A stretch of DNA of 64,000 nt from Chimaeribacter californicus (GCF_002858675.1 NZ_PJZF01000009.1:62001-126000), one strand, 5' to 3'. Shown: positions 40,031 through 52,579, numbered from the stretch's first letter. A program made the numbers and translations. The notes: generated by a model not told the origin, from the sequence alone.

Positions 40031-40507
40031 TTAAAGATAATCGACGTGCAAAATTTCATATTCCACGTCGCCGCCCGGGGTGTTAATGACCACCACGTCA
40101 TCCTGTTCTTTACCAATCAGGCCGCGGGCAATCGGGGAATTTACTGAAATGAGGTTCTGCTTAAAGTCAGCTTCGTCATCCCCTACGATACGGTAAGATT
40201 GCTCTTCATCCGTATCCAGGTTCAGTACCTTCACAGTGGCACCGAAAATCACCCGGCCATTGTTTGGCATTTTTGTGATATCGATCACCTGGGCATTAGA
40301 CAGTTTCGCCTCGATCTCCTGAATGCGCCCCTCACAGAAGCCCTGTTGCTCACGTGCAGCATGATACTCAGCATTCTCTTTCAAATCGCCATGCTCACGC
40401 GCATCCGCAATATCAGAGATAATTTTCGGGCGACGTACACTCTTCAGGTAATCAAGCTCTTCGCGCAACTTCTCTGCGCCACGCAACGTCATCGGAATCT
40501 GTTTCAT
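40031..40507 (-). CDS. greA: Transcript cleavage factor GreA
   Basis: Rescues backtracked RNA polymerase by stimulating transcript cleavage. The 158-residue protein has an N-terminal coiled coil (about 8-75), whose acidic tip is in [21 protein letters not shown]. An FKBP-like C-terminal domain follows. The start is [21 protein letters not shown]; the frame is open 36 codons further upstream, but only this start fits the family. Its leader carries a terminator-like hairpin. Confidence 0.97.
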   Translation of the reverse strand: MKQIPMTLRGAEKLREELDYLKSVRRPKIISDIADAREHGDLKENAEYHAAREQQGFCEGRIQEIEAKLSNAQVIDITKMPNNGRVIFGATVKVLNLDTDEEQSYRIVGDDEADFKQNLISVNSPIARGLIGKEQDDVVVINTPGGDVEYEILHVDYL

Positions 40508-40609
40508 AGTTACACTACCTCTACTTCTATCCTGTTTAAAAATCCGCCTTCCTGACGTGTTCGGATGAAAATGCGCAGGACCGGCGTGGCCCTTTCGCTT
40601 CCAGGCGAG

Positions 40610-40652
40610 AAACAAAAGAATCCTGACCGGCAGCGATTGCCGGGTCAGGATT
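40610..40652 (-). promoter_or_regulatory. greA leader hairpin (GraL-like attenuator)
   Basis: AATCCTGACC (40619-40628) pairs exactly with GGTCAGGATT (40643-40652), with further pairing inside. On the minus strand the stem is followed by CTTTTGTTTC. It lies 112-145 bp before greA. The E. coli greA leader ends early at such a structure to make GraL RNAs; the match here is by position and shape. Confidence 0.6.
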
Positions 40653-40766
40653 GGTTTTGCATTTTGATACGCATTTTAACGTAGAGTTCATTATGGGTCA
40701 TCGTTTACTTTTTCCTGCTTTGCACCGTAGTATGACGGCACATTATCCATCTGTTGCCCCGAAATT

Positions 40767-42200
40767 ATGCGTTTTTCACGAATTGTCAGCGGATTAACCT
40801 GCGCATTTATGTTGTCTGCCCATGCTGCGCCGGTCGAAGATTACACGCAATACCTGCCTGATGGTGCCAATCTGGCGCTGCTGGTTCAAAAAGTAGGCTC
40901 AACGACGCCCGCCATTGATTACCATGGTCAGCATATGGCATTGCCGGCCAGTACCCAAAAAGTCCTGACTGCACTGGCCGCCTTACTGCAACTGGGGCCG
41001 GACTTCCGCTTCAATACGACGTTTGAAAGCAGTGCGCCGGTTGCTGATGGCGTATTGCGCGGCAACCTGGTGGCACGTTTCGACGGCGACCCGACCTTTA
41101 AACGGCAGAATCTGCGCAACATGGTTGCGGTGCTGAAAAAGCAGGGCATTCATGAAATCACCGGCGATGTGATTGTGGATACGTCCGTATTTGCCAGCCA
41201 TGACAAAGCGCCGGGCTGGCCGTGGAATGACATCACCCAGTGCTTCAGCGCCCCGCCGGCGGCTGCGATTGTTGACCGTAACTGTTTTTCAGTTTCGCTT
41301 TACAGCGCCCCGAAGCCTGACGATATCGCGTTTATCCGCGTTGCCTCCTACTACCCGGTGCATATGTTCAGTCAGGTACGAACCCTGGCACAAGGCTCGC
41401 CGGATGCGCAATATTGCGAGCTGGATGTTGTGCCGGGTGAGCTTAACCGCTTTACCCTGACCGGATGTTTGACCCAGCGAGCTGACCCGCTGCCGCTGGC
41501 GTTCGCGATTCAGGACGGTGCCGCTTATGCCGGCGCTATTCTTAAGGATGAACTTCAGGATGCCGGTATCCAGATTGGCGGCACATTGAAGCGCCAGACA
41601 CTACCGACACCGGCCGGGACGGTGCTGGCGCAGACGCAATCACTGCCGTTACATGACTTGCTGAAAATCATGCTGAAGAAGTCTGACAACATGATCGCCG
41701 ACACCGTGTTCCGCACCATTGGTCATGAGCGCTTTGGTGTGCCGGGAACGTGGCGCGCCGGGGCAGATGCCGTCCGGCAGATTTTGCGGCAAAAAGCCGG
41801 TGTGGATCTGGGCAACAGCATTGTGGTGGACGGTTCCGGGTTATCACGCCATAACCTGCTCTCCCCTGCTACCATGATGCAGGCGTTGCAGTATATTGCC
41901 CAGCATGACAACGAGCTTGATTTCATCTCTATGCTGCCGCTGGCCGGCTATGACGGTACGCTACGCTACCGTGGCGGCCTGCATGAGGCGGGGGTGGATG
42001 GCAAAGTCTCCGCGAAAACCGGTGCGCTTCAGGGTGTATATAATCTGGCAGGGTTTATTACCACGGCGAGTGGTCAGAAAATGGCCTTTGTTCAGTACCT
42101 GTCCGGTTATGCGGTGCCACCGGAAGATCAGCGCACCCGCCGCGCACCGCTGGTCAGGTTTGAGAGCCGTCTTTACCGTGATATCTACCAGAATAATTAA
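40767..42200 (+). CDS. dacB: D-alanyl-D-alanine carboxypeptidase/endopeptidase PBP4
   Basis: Periplasmic penicillin-binding protein that trims and cleaves peptidoglycan cross-links. The 477-residue protein has a signal peptide (about 1-20). The active-site motifs are S62-T-Q-K, SDN in KKSDNMIAD, and KTG in VSAKTGAL. Only three bases separate its stop from basR, so the three genes likely form an operon. Confidence 0.97.
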   Translation: MRFSRIVSGLTCAFMLSAHAAPVEDYTQYLPDGANLALLVQKVGSTTPAIDYHGQHMALPASTQKVLTALAALLQLGPDFRFNTTFESSAPVADGVLRGNLVARFDGDPTFKRQNLRNMVAVLKKQGIHEITGDVIVDTSVFASHDKAPGWPWNDITQCFSAPPAAAIVDRNCFSVSLYSAPKPDDIAFIRVASYYPVHMFSQVRTLAQGSPDAQYCELDVVPGELNRFTLTGCLTQRADPLPLAFAIQDGAAYAGAILKDELQDAGIQIGGTLKRQTLPTPAGTVLAQTQSLPLHDLLKIMLKKSDNMIADTVFRTIGHERFGVPGTWRAGADAVRQILRQKAGVDLGNSIVVDGSGLSRHNLLSPATMMQALQYIAQHDNELDFISMLPLAGYDGTLRYRGGLHEAGVDGKVSAKTGALQGVYNLAGFITTASGQKMAFVQYLSGYAVPPEDQRTRRAPLVRFESRLYRDIYQNN

Positions 42201-42203
42201 GCA

Positions 42204-42866
42204 ATGAAAATACTGATTGTTGAGGATGATGCACTGCTACAACAAGGGCTTACGGCCGCGCTTTCTGCGGAGGGCTATGTGTGTGATTGCGTCAGCCGGG
42301 CTGCTGATGCAGTCCGTTATCTTCCCGCCAGTCAGTACAGCTTAATTATTCTTGATCTGGGGCTGCCGGATCGCGACGGCACGTCGCTGTTGCGTCAGTG
42401 GCGCCGTGAAAACATGGCGCTGCCGGTGTTAATTCTGACGGCGCGTGATGCCATGGAAGATCGGGTTGAAGGGCTGGACGCAGGTGCGGACGATTACCTG
42501 ATCAAGCCCTTTGCGCTGGCTGAGCTCCAGGCACGTGTCCGCGCCCTGCTGCGGCGCTATCAAGGGCACAGCGATAACCTGCTGATTCTGGATAATCTTA
42601 CGCTGAACCTCTCTACTCAGCAGGTTTCCCTGGATAACAAGCCCCTGGAGATCACGCCCAAAGAGTTCGCTATTCTGTCACGGCTGATGCTGCGTGCGGG
42701 GCAGACAGTCAACCGGGAGCTGTTACAGCACGATCTCTACACCTGGCAGGACGATTTTGGCTCCAATACTCTGGAAGTGCATATCCACAATCTCCGGCGC
42801 AAATTGGGCAAGGAGCGCATCCGTACTGTACGCGGTATTGGTTACCGGCTGGACGCTCAGCCATGA
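42204..42866 (+). CDS. basR: Response regulator BasR (PmrA)
   Basis: OmpR/PhoB-type regulator of lipid A modification and polymyxin resistance. The 220-residue protein has receiver-domain acidic residues at 8-9, phospho-acceptor Asp51 and Lys in IKPFAL. The winged helix ends HIHNLRRKLGKERIRTVRGIGYRL. It resembles E. coli BasR more than QseB (LILTARD, LEITPKEFAILSRLMLRAG, YTWQDD). It overlaps basS by four bases (ATGA). Confidence 0.9.
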   Translation: MKILIVEDDALLQQGLTAALSAEGYVCDCVSRAADAVRYLPASQYSLIILDLGLPDRDGTSLLRQWRRENMALPVLILTARDAMEDRVEGLDAGADDYLIKPFALAELQARVRALLRRYQGHSDNLLILDNLTLNLSTQQVSLDNKPLEITPKEFAILSRLMLRAGQTVNRELLQHDLYTWQDDFGSNTLEVHIHNLRRKLGKERIRTVRGIGYRLDAQP

Positions 42867-43924
42867 TCAGTATGCGTCGGCGTTTATTGTTAATGCTGGC
42901 GTTAATTTTGCTGGTAACACAGCTCATCAGCGTTTTCTGGCTCTGGCATGAGAGCCGGGAACAGATAAGCCTGCTGGTGAATGACACACTGACTGCTAAA
43001 GTACGTAACCAGCATGTGGAAATGGAAATCGCTGAGGCGGTGGCCTCCCTGCTGGCCCCCTCGCTGATTATGCTCGGCATCACGTTACTGCTCTCTTTCT
43101 GGGCGATCAGCTGGATTATCCGCCCACTCAATCAGCTACAGCAGCGTCTGCAGAACCGTTCTGCCGATAATCTGACTCCCCTGCCGATCAACAGCGATAT
43201 GCAGGAGATTGTGTCGGTGACGACATCGCTCAATCAACTGCTGGCCCGGCTATCCAACACTATTCAGCAAGAACGCCTGTTTACCGCCGATGCTGCTCAT
43301 GAGTTGCGCACGCCCCTGGCCGGTATCAGGCTTCACCTGGAGTTGATGGAGCAAAAAGGGATCGCTGAAAGCCGGGTGTTGATCGCACGTATCGATCTGC
43401 TGATGCATACCATTGAACAACTGCTCATGCTATCACGGGCCGGGCAGAACTTTGCCGGCGGTCATTATCAACGGATCGATTGGGTGGAAGAGGTTGCCCT
43501 GCCCCTGCGCGAGGAGTTGGAGGAGATGGCTGCACAACGTCGGCAAACGTTGATATGGCACATGCCGGCTCAGGCCTGGGTGCAGGGTGATGCCGTGTTG
43601 TTGCGGCTGATGTTGCGAAACCTGGTGGAAAATGCGCACCGTTACAGCCCGGAACAGACTTGTATCACTGTGACGTGTCTGGCACAGCAGGCGCAGTGGC
43701 AGCTGACAGTGAGCGACGAAGGGCCGGGTATTGATGAAAACCTGGCGGGGGAACTGACCAAAGCCTTTACGCGGATGGACCAACGTTATGGCGGCAGCGG
43801 GTTAGGATTAAATATCGTTATTCGTATCGCGCAGCTTCATCGCGCGACACTGACGCTACAGAACCGGTCTGAAGGGGGATTGGCAGCGCAATGCCTGCTC
43901 CCTTCCCGCCTTGACCTCGGCTGA
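42863..43924 (+). CDS. basS: Sensor histidine kinase BasS (PmrB)
   Basis: Membrane sensor partner of BasR. Two transmembrane segments (about 7-27 and 64-86) enclose a short periplasmic loop with an ExxE motif (E55, E58), the type that binds Fe3+ in Salmonella PmrB. A HAMP region, His146 in TADAAHELRTPL and the ATP-binding boxes (NLVENAHRYSP, DEGPGID, GGSGLGLNIV) follow. FWLWHESREQI matches E. coli BasS. No eptA (pmrC) is adjacent, unlike in E. coli. Confidence 0.9.
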   Translation: MISMRRRLLLMLALILLVTQLISVFWLWHESREQISLLVNDTLTAKVRNQHVEMEIAEAVASLLAPSLIMLGITLLLSFWAISWIIRPLNQLQQRLQNRSADNLTPLPINSDMQEIVSVTTSLNQLLARLSNTIQQERLFTADAAHELRTPLAGIRLHLELMEQKGIAESRVLIARIDLLMHTIEQLLMLSRAGQNFAGGHYQRIDWVEEVALPLREELEEMAAQRRQTLIWHMPAQAWVQGDAVLLRLMLRNLVENAHRYSPEQTCITVTCLAQQAQWQLTVSDEGPGIDENLAGELTKAFTRMDQRYGGSGLGLNIVIRIAQLHRATLTLQNRSEGGLAAQCLLPSRLDLG

Positions 43925-43944
43925 TTGCCCGGCAGCAGGCATAA

Positions 43945-43970
43945 AAAAGGTTGCCCGGAGGCAACCTTTT
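43945..43970 (+). terminator. Bidirectional terminator between basS and obgE
   Basis: AAAAGGTTGCC, loop CGGA, GGCAACCTTTT. It separates two convergent units. Confidence 0.92.
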
Positions 43971-43979
43971 GTCAGCAGA

Positions 43980-46140
<2,161 letters not shown>

Positions 46141-46170
46141 ATCGTGCCCCGACGTCCACTCTAAAATGTA

Positions 46171-46199
46171 AAAAGCCCCGCAACAGAATTGCGGGGCTT
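46171..46199 (-). terminator. rplU-rpmA terminator
   Basis: AAGCCCCGCAA and TTGCGGGGCTT form an 11-bp stem, followed on the minus strand by TTTTTACATTTT. yhbE-obgE then depends on readthrough or its own promoter. Confidence 0.9.
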
Positions 46200-46225
46200 A
46201 CATCTACCAGTAAGGCTCGAAAAAC

Positions 46226-46492
<267 letters not shown>

Positions 46493-46498
46493 CTAAAC

Positions 46499-46867
<369 letters not shown>

Positions 46868-46883
46868 TCACAATAGGGCGCGA

Positions 46884-46912
46884 ATTCTACGCAAAAAAGC
46901 ATCGCATGACAA
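46884..46912 (-). promoter_or_regulatory. rplU-rpmA promoter
   Basis: TTGTCA (46907-46912) and TAGAAT (46884-46889) on the minus strand, exactly 17 bp apart, about 75 bp before rplU. Confidence 0.85.
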
Positions 46913-47071
46913 GAGCAGAATAAAGTCAGAAGAAGAAAAAAAGCACAGCTCATTTCGCGACGTTTATCTATGCCATTTTTCAAGTACAATCAAAGGTACT
47001 GTTACTACGATGAGCCGCTGCGTGCGGTGCTCCCATTCATGGTGAAGAGCATCCTAATAGAAAAAAATACA

Positions 47072-48043
47072 ATGAACCTTGAACAGATTACCGACCTAAC
47101 CGCACAAGATATGGCGGCCGTAAACGCAATCATTCTCGACCAGCTCAACTCTGATGTCACACTGATCAACCAGTTGGGCTACTACATCATCAGCGGTGGC
47201 GGCAAGCGCATCCGGCCGATGATTGCAGTATTGGCTGCCCGGGCACTGAGCTACACCGGCCAGAAACATGTCACGGTAGCTGCCCTGATTGAATTTATAC
47301 ATACCGCCACGTTGTTGCACGATGATGTGGTTGACGAGTCAGATATGCGCCGTGGTAAGGCCACGGCCAATGCGGCTTTCGGCAATGCAGCCAGTGTACT
47401 GGTCGGCGATTTCATCTATACCCGCGCCTTCCAGATGATGACCGGCCTGGAGTCGCTGCGGGTGCTGGCACTGATGTCTGAAGCGGTGAATGTGATTGCC
47501 GAAGGCGAAGTGCTGCAACTGATGAACTGTAACGATCCGGATATTACTGAAGAGAGTTATATGCGGGTTATCTACAGTAAAACGGCCCGGCTGTTTGAAG
47601 CGGCGGCACAGGCATCCGCGATCCTGTCAGACGCCACAGAAGAACAAGAAAAAGCGTTGCAGGACTATGGGCGCTATCTCGGCACCGCGTTCCAGTTAAT
47701 CGACGATTTGCTCGATTACGACGCCGATGGCAGCACGTTAGGCAAAAATACCGGTGATGATCTGGACGAAGGTAAACCTACCCTCCCCCTGCTGCACGCC
47801 ATGAAACATGGCAATGCTGCGCAATCTGCCATGATTCGTCAGGCGATTGAAGAGGGTAATGGCCGCCATCTGCTGGAGCCGGTATTGGAAACCATGCATC
47901 AGGTGGGGTCGCTGGCCTATACGCGGCAGCGGGCAGAAGAAGAAGCGGACAAAGCGATTGCCTGCCTGAATATTCTGCCTGACACGCCTTACCGCCGCGC
48001 CCTGGAAGGGCTGGCGCATATGGCCGTGAAACGCGATTACTGA
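47072..48043 (+). CDS. ispB: Octaprenyl diphosphate synthase
   Basis: Makes the polyprenyl side-chain precursor of ubiquinone and menaquinone. The 323-residue protein has both Asp-rich motifs, LLHDDVVDESD and FQLIDDLLDYDAD, plus GGKRIRP. I set the start at 47072 (MNLEQITDL) by family; the open frame extends further. It is divergent from rplU. Its last seven bases overlap the convergent HTH gene. Confidence 0.96.
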   Translation: MNLEQITDLTAQDMAAVNAIILDQLNSDVTLINQLGYYIISGGGKRIRPMIAVLAARALSYTGQKHVTVAALIEFIHTATLLHDDVVDESDMRRGKATANAAFGNAASVLVGDFIYTRAFQMMTGLESLRVLALMSEAVNVIAEGEVLQLMNCNDPDITEESYMRVIYSKTARLFEAAAQASAILSDATEEQEKALQDYGRYLGTAFQLIDDLLDYDADGSTLGKNTGDDLDEGKPTLPLLHAMKHGNAAQSAMIRQAIEEGNGRHLLEPVLETMHQVGSLAYTRQRAEEEADKAIACLNILPDTPYRRALEGLAHMAVKRDY

Positions 48044-48408
48044 GCCGCCTGCCGGTTGCCCGGTTCCTGGGGTAGCCGGTTAAGTAATCCCTGCATGCCC
48101 TCCTGCATAATCAGGGCTATCACCCGCCGGCGCTGCGCGTCTGTGAGTTGGTGGTAGCCTTCAATCCAGATGGATAACGGATCTTCCGTGGGCGTTTCAT
48201 CTGCACTTTTTGAGAACTGCAGCGCCAATTCTGCAATAGCCTTCACCGGCAAACTCCGGACAGAGTACTCTACCGCTTTTCCCTGCACCCCATGGCGGCG
48301 GCGCCTCTCCCAACCTTCACGCCGGGCCAGGGCATTGACCCCCTGTGGGGTCGAAGGCAGGCTCTGAATATCTGCCAGCTCTTTGGCAGTAAACCACTCT
48401 TGTTTCAT
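48037..48408 (-). CDS. Mu-type HTH DNA-binding protein
   Basis: Small protein (123 residues) whose N-terminus, EWFTAKELADIQSLPSTPQG followed by ALARREGWERRRR, is the winged-helix DNA-binding domain found in Mu repressor, MuA and their relatives. The C-terminal half (about 75-115), with LTDAQRRRVIALIMQEGMQG, is helical and of unknown role. AGAAGGG precedes the ATG at 48408; the frame extends 24 codons further upstream without support. Its stop lies inside the ispB stop region. It is a domesticated phage-type regulator rather than part of a prophage, as no other phage gene is near. Its targets are unknown. Confidence 0.85.
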   Translation of the reverse strand: MKQEWFTAKELADIQSLPSTPQGVNALARREGWERRRRHGVQGKAVEYSVRSLPVKAIAELALQFSKSADETPTEDPLSIWIEGYHQLTDAQRRRVIALIMQEGMQGLLNRLPQEPGNRQAAQ

Positions 48409-48845
48409 TACCCTTCTCTTGCACCTGAATATCCGGTAAACGGGGCACGATGTCCCGATCACTGTCACATGACACGACACGCGCTTTTAACATTCTTTAT
48501 ACCACCCACACCCAAAGACCACACGGTAAATAAGCGTATAAAGACAAAAGTGTTTGTTCGATCACTGCGACACTATTTTAAGAAATTTTTCAGTGAATTT
48601 TTCTTTAATTTTCTATAAAAAGTATTAATGCTTTCTCATCAAATTATTGATGAAAAGGATTATCTTACTCACTGATATGGTTGATTTCACACCTTTTGCA
48701 GTCGATATTTGTTATTGCACACAGATTCTTTCCAACTTCCAGAAAGTTATTTGCGCAAGCTTATGAAATTTGATGTTATGAATTTCTTAAAATGCAGCAG
48801 GGTTTCGCTGCATGGCCTGTATGTGGACAAGTAAGGACGAAGGGA
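48409..48845. promoter_or_regulatory. Divergent intergenic region between the Mu-type HTH gene and sfsB
   Basis: 437 bp without a credible gene, AT-rich between about 48540 and 48800. It must hold the start signals of both flanking regulators. I saw no strong promoter or operator that I can defend. Confidence 0.5.
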
Positions 48846-49220
48846 ATGAACATTAAGAAAAAGAAGGATTGGCATTCAGCAGACATTATTTCTGCCCTGC
48901 ATAAAAGAGGTACGTCGATGGCGGCATTATCACGGGCGGCGGGGTTAAGCTCCTCCACCCTGGCCAACGTCCTTTATCGTCCCTGGCCTAAGGGAGAGTG
49001 GATTATTGCCAATGCGCTGGATATCCATCCGGCCCGTATCTGGCCCAGCCGTTATTTTGATGCGGCGACCCTGTTGCCGGTTGAACGGAAAACCCGCCGG
49101 CCTCTGCCGAAAGCACTGTGCCAGCCTGTGGTAAAACCGAAGAAAAGCAGCGTGAAAAAAGCGCCGGCATCCTGCAAAAAAACGCCATCACCTTCGCAAG
49201 AGAATGAACCGCTGGCATGA
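48846..49220 (+). CDS. sfsB: Ner-like transcriptional regulator SfsB (Nlp)
   Basis: Small DNA-binding protein homologous to phage Ner. The E. coli form stimulates maltose-related genes when overproduced. The 124-residue protein has the Ner HTH in DWHSADIISALHKRGTSMAA and SRAAGLSSSTLANVLYRPWPKGE, then IWPSRYF. The tail is rich in Lys, Pro and Ser and longer than the HTH core needs. GAAGGGA precedes the ATG. In E. coli murA follows; here mdh does, on the other strand. Confidence 0.93.
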   Translation: MNIKKKKDWHSADIISALHKRGTSMAALSRAAGLSSSTLANVLYRPWPKGEWIIANALDIHPARIWPSRYFDAATLLPVERKTRRPLPKALCQPVVKPKKSSVKKAPASCKKTPSPSQENEPLA

Positions 49221-49229
49221 CGCCAGCGG
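49209..49229 (+). terminator. Hairpin at the sfsB/mdh junction
   Basis: CCGCTGGC, loop ATGAC, GCCAGCGG. The sfsB stop codon is within the loop. It has no T-tract, so intrinsic termination is only possible, not certain. Confidence 0.5.
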
Positions 49230-49242
49230 TAGCAGGTAAGGC

Positions 49243-50181
49243 TCATTGATTGACGAACTGTTCGCCTAATTCAATATCTTTGCGCAATACATCCAGCATC
49301 CCTTCCAGTGCCTGTTTTTCAAAGGCGCTTAATGTTCCGATATCCTGATGCTGCGCCACGCCTTCTTTGCCTAATAAAAGTGGTTGAGCAAAGAAGCGGG
49401 CATAGCTCCCATCCCCTTCAACATACGCGCACTCCACCACGTTGCTCTCACCCTGCAGGGCGCGAACCAGGGATAACCCAAAACGCGCCGCTGCCTGGCC
49501 CATTGAGAGCGTAGCAGACCCCCCACCCGCTTTGGCTTCCACGACTTCCGTACCGGCATTCTGGATACGTTTGGTGAGTTCTGCGATCTCTTCATCAGAG
49601 AAGCTGACGCCCGGAACCTGCGACAGCAGCGGTAAGATAGTCACGCCTGAGTGCCCGCCAATAACCGGTACCTCAATCTCTTCCGGTTGTTTACCTTTCA
49701 GTGCCGCCACAAAAGTATTCGCGCGGATGGTATCCAGCGTGGTGACACCAAATAATTTGTTTTTGTCGTATACCCCGGCTTTTTTCAACACTTCTGCGGC
49801 AATCGCTACCGTGGTATTGACCGGGTTGGTAATAATGCCGATCAAGGCACCGGGGCAGGTTTTGGCGACCTGCTGAATCAGGTTACGCACGATACCGGCG
49901 TTGACGTTGAACAGATCCGAGCGATCCATACCTGGCTTGCGTGCCACCCCGGCAGAGATCAATACCACGTCAGCGCCATGTAATGCCGGTGTGGCATCTT
50001 CCCCGCTGAAGCCTTCAATACTGACAGCAGTAGGGATATGGCTGAGATCGACCGCCACGCCGGGCGTTACGGGTGCGATGTCATAGAGAGAGAGTTCCGA
50101 ACCTGAAGGCAATTGTGTCTTAAGCAAAAGGGCGAGCGCCTGACCAATACCACCGGCTGCGCCGAGGACTGCAACTTTCAT
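49243..50181 (-). CDS. mdh: Malate dehydrogenase
   Basis: TCA-cycle NAD-dependent malate dehydrogenase of 312 residues. The NAD site is [15 protein letters not shown] and the substrate loop Arg residues are in [14 protein letters not shown]. The catalytic His is in [11 protein letters not shown]. It is divergent from argR across 454 bp, as in E. coli. Confidence 0.98.
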   Translation of the reverse strand: MKVAVLGAAGGIGQALALLLKTQLPSGSELSLYDIAPVTPGVAVDLSHIPTAVSIEGFSGEDATPALHGADVVLISAGVARKPGMDRSDLFNVNAGIVRNLIQQVAKTCPGALIGIITNPVNTTVAIAAEVLKKAGVYDKNKLFGVTTLDTIRANTFVAALKGKQPEEIEVPVIGGHSGVTILPLLSQVPGVSFSDEEIAELTKRIQNAGTEVVEAKAGGGSATLSMGQAAARFGLSLVRALQGESNVVECAYVEGDGSYARFFAQPLLLGKEGVAQHQDIGTLSAFEKQALEGMLDVLRKDIELGEQFVNQ

Positions 50182-51106
<925 letters not shown>

Positions 51107-51546
51107 GCTGCGTAATACCGCAAGGGTGCTGGTCAGGTTGACCGGGCCATTGCGGTAAGCTGTACTTCCCCTGCCATAATTTCTCCTGCCTTCCCCTGGT
51201 AACCTGTCATCCCAGTGATTACTGCATAAGTGATTATTCCGCAGTGCCGCGCTTTTTTCGCATATCCCAGCGTGCCTCCCTGCTCCGGCAGTGATTATCA
51301 CTGCTATGAACAGCACATTTGGTTAAATCACCCTAGCCTATTGATCTTTCAAAAAATTAACCATAAAAGCTCACAATTTATACATTTTTTATGCTTTTTG
51401 GTTATTAAAAAATCACAAAGCACCTCAAAGTAACCTCAAAAACTATTAGCATCCTATTTATTTTCGGGTGTTACCAGGCGTATACTCCTTTCCGTGATGA
51501 GAATCACAGTTTCCTAACGAATAATAAAATACGACGAGGCTAAATC
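51107..51546. promoter_or_regulatory. AT-rich region between argR and the first yhcN-like gene
   Basis: 440 bp without a gene. The part from about 51310 to 51500 is very AT-rich and should hold the promoter of the YhcN-like pair. I saw no clear terminator behind argR. Confidence 0.5.
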
Positions 51547-51810
51547 ATGAACATTAAGACAACCATCGCGGCTGTAAGTATCCTATCTGCACTGTCTTTT
51601 GGCGCATTTGCAGCACAATCTATCGATGCTAATCAGGCGGCTTCCCTGCAGCCTATGGGCACTATTTCTGTCAGTGGTGTCAGCGCAGCGCCTTCCGACA
51701 TCCGTCAGGCACTTTCTGAAAAAGCGGATAATAAAGGGGCAAAAGCCTACCGTGTCGTTGAAGCCTATATTAACGGCAACTACCACGCGACCGCAGAAAT
51801 CTATCAGTAA
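51547..51810 (+). CDS. yhcN: DUF1471 (YhcN/BhsA family) periplasmic protein, copy 1
   Basis: Small exported protein of the YhcN/BhsA/McbA family, linked to acid and peroxide stress and to biofilm formation. The 87-residue protein has a signal peptide (AFA-AQ). The DUF1471 core is MGTISVSGVSAAPSDIRQAL, then KADNKGAKAYRVVEAYINGN and YHATAEIYQ. It lies downstream of argR, as yhcN does in E. coli. A paralogue follows 137 bp later. Confidence 0.9.
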   Translation: MNIKTTIAAVSILSALSFGAFAAQSIDANQAASLQPMGTISVSGVSAAPSDIRQALSEKADNKGAKAYRVVEAYINGNYHATAEIYQ

Positions 51811-51947
51811 TACCAAATTTATCAGTAACATAAGCGTTATTAACGCGTCTGAGGGATCGGCGATCCCGGCAATGTAACAGAACAACCGGCAGGCAATACA
51901 TGTGATATGGCCTTAACGGTTGTTAACCAACTTTAAGGAAAACCATC

Positions 51948-52208
51948 ATGAACATGAAAAAGACCCTGACTGCCCTGGCACTACTTTCTGCTGTTTCTGC
52001 CGGTGCTTCTGCCGCTGAACTTATCACTGCGCCGGCAAACAACCTGACCCCGGTAGGCACCATCAGTGTCAGCGGTGTCAACGCCACCCCGACTGATATT
52101 CGTCAGGCGCTCTCAGACAAAGCAGACAGTAAAGGCGCTAAAGCCTATCGTGTGATTGAGGCTTATCAGAACGGTGCTTACCACGCCACCGCTGAGATTT
52201 ACCAATAA
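51948..52208 (+). CDS. DUF1471 (YhcN/BhsA family) periplasmic protein, copy 2
   Basis: This is a tandem paralogue of the preceding gene, 86 residues, with its own signal peptide (ASA-AE). The mature cores are nearly identical (VGTISVSGVNATPTDIRQAL and YHATAEIYQ shared), while the signal peptides and the linker after them differ. TTAAGGAAAACC precedes the ATG. Duplication followed by divergence is the simplest reading. Confidence 0.9.
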   Translation: MNMKKTLTALALLSAVSAGASAAELITAPANNLTPVGTISVSGVNATPTDIRQALSDKADSKGAKAYRVIEAYQNGAYHATAEIYQ

Positions 52209-52304
52209 GTCACCGCATTACCCTCTGGAAACCTTGCCAGCGCCCTCTCCCTACTCAAACCATTATGTTAAGAGGGCGCCGGGTTATCGCTTCAGGAAGA
52301 GATC

Positions 52305-52541
52305 GTGTCAGTAAAAATTAAGCCGGTAGTCTGGGGATTTCTTGCAGCTCTCTCATGGAGTGTTTCTGCGGCCCCCTCCCCAGCGGATATGAATGACGCT
52401 CAGGGGCATACGCAGCATGCAGAACCCTTGCCGCTGACGCTGTCACAAGCGCTGACGGCAAAAGCCTTCAAAAAAGAGGTCAGTGAACCTCACCGCTATG
52501 GCGTGCTGGAAAGCCAGGAATGGCATATCCGCCTGCCGTAG
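52305..52541 (+). CDS. Small exported protein of unknown function
   Basis: This is a 78-residue frame from a GTG with AGGAAGA seven bases upstream. It has a clear signal peptide (hydrophobic 8-21, SVSA-AP) and a mature part of about 55 residues rich in His, Gln and Ala. QALTAKAFKK and YGVLESQEWHIRLP align loosely with QALSEKADNK and YRVVEAYINGNYHATAEIYQ of the two YhcN-like proteins, so it may be a decayed or divergent third member. A T-rich terminator follows. I do not recognise it otherwise. Confidence 0.65.
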   Translation: MSVKIKPVVWGFLAALSWSVSAAPSPADMNDAQGHTQHAEPLPLTLSQALTAKAFKKEVSEPHRYGVLESQEWHIRLP

Positions 52542-52579
52542 CCAGAAGAATACCCTCGTCCTATCCGACGAACCCCATT

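Noticed and set aside
48037-49220. Prophage remnant
   Set aside because: Only two regulator genes resemble phage proteins; there are no integrase, structural or att-like repeats, and sfsB is a normal enterobacterial chromosomal gene.
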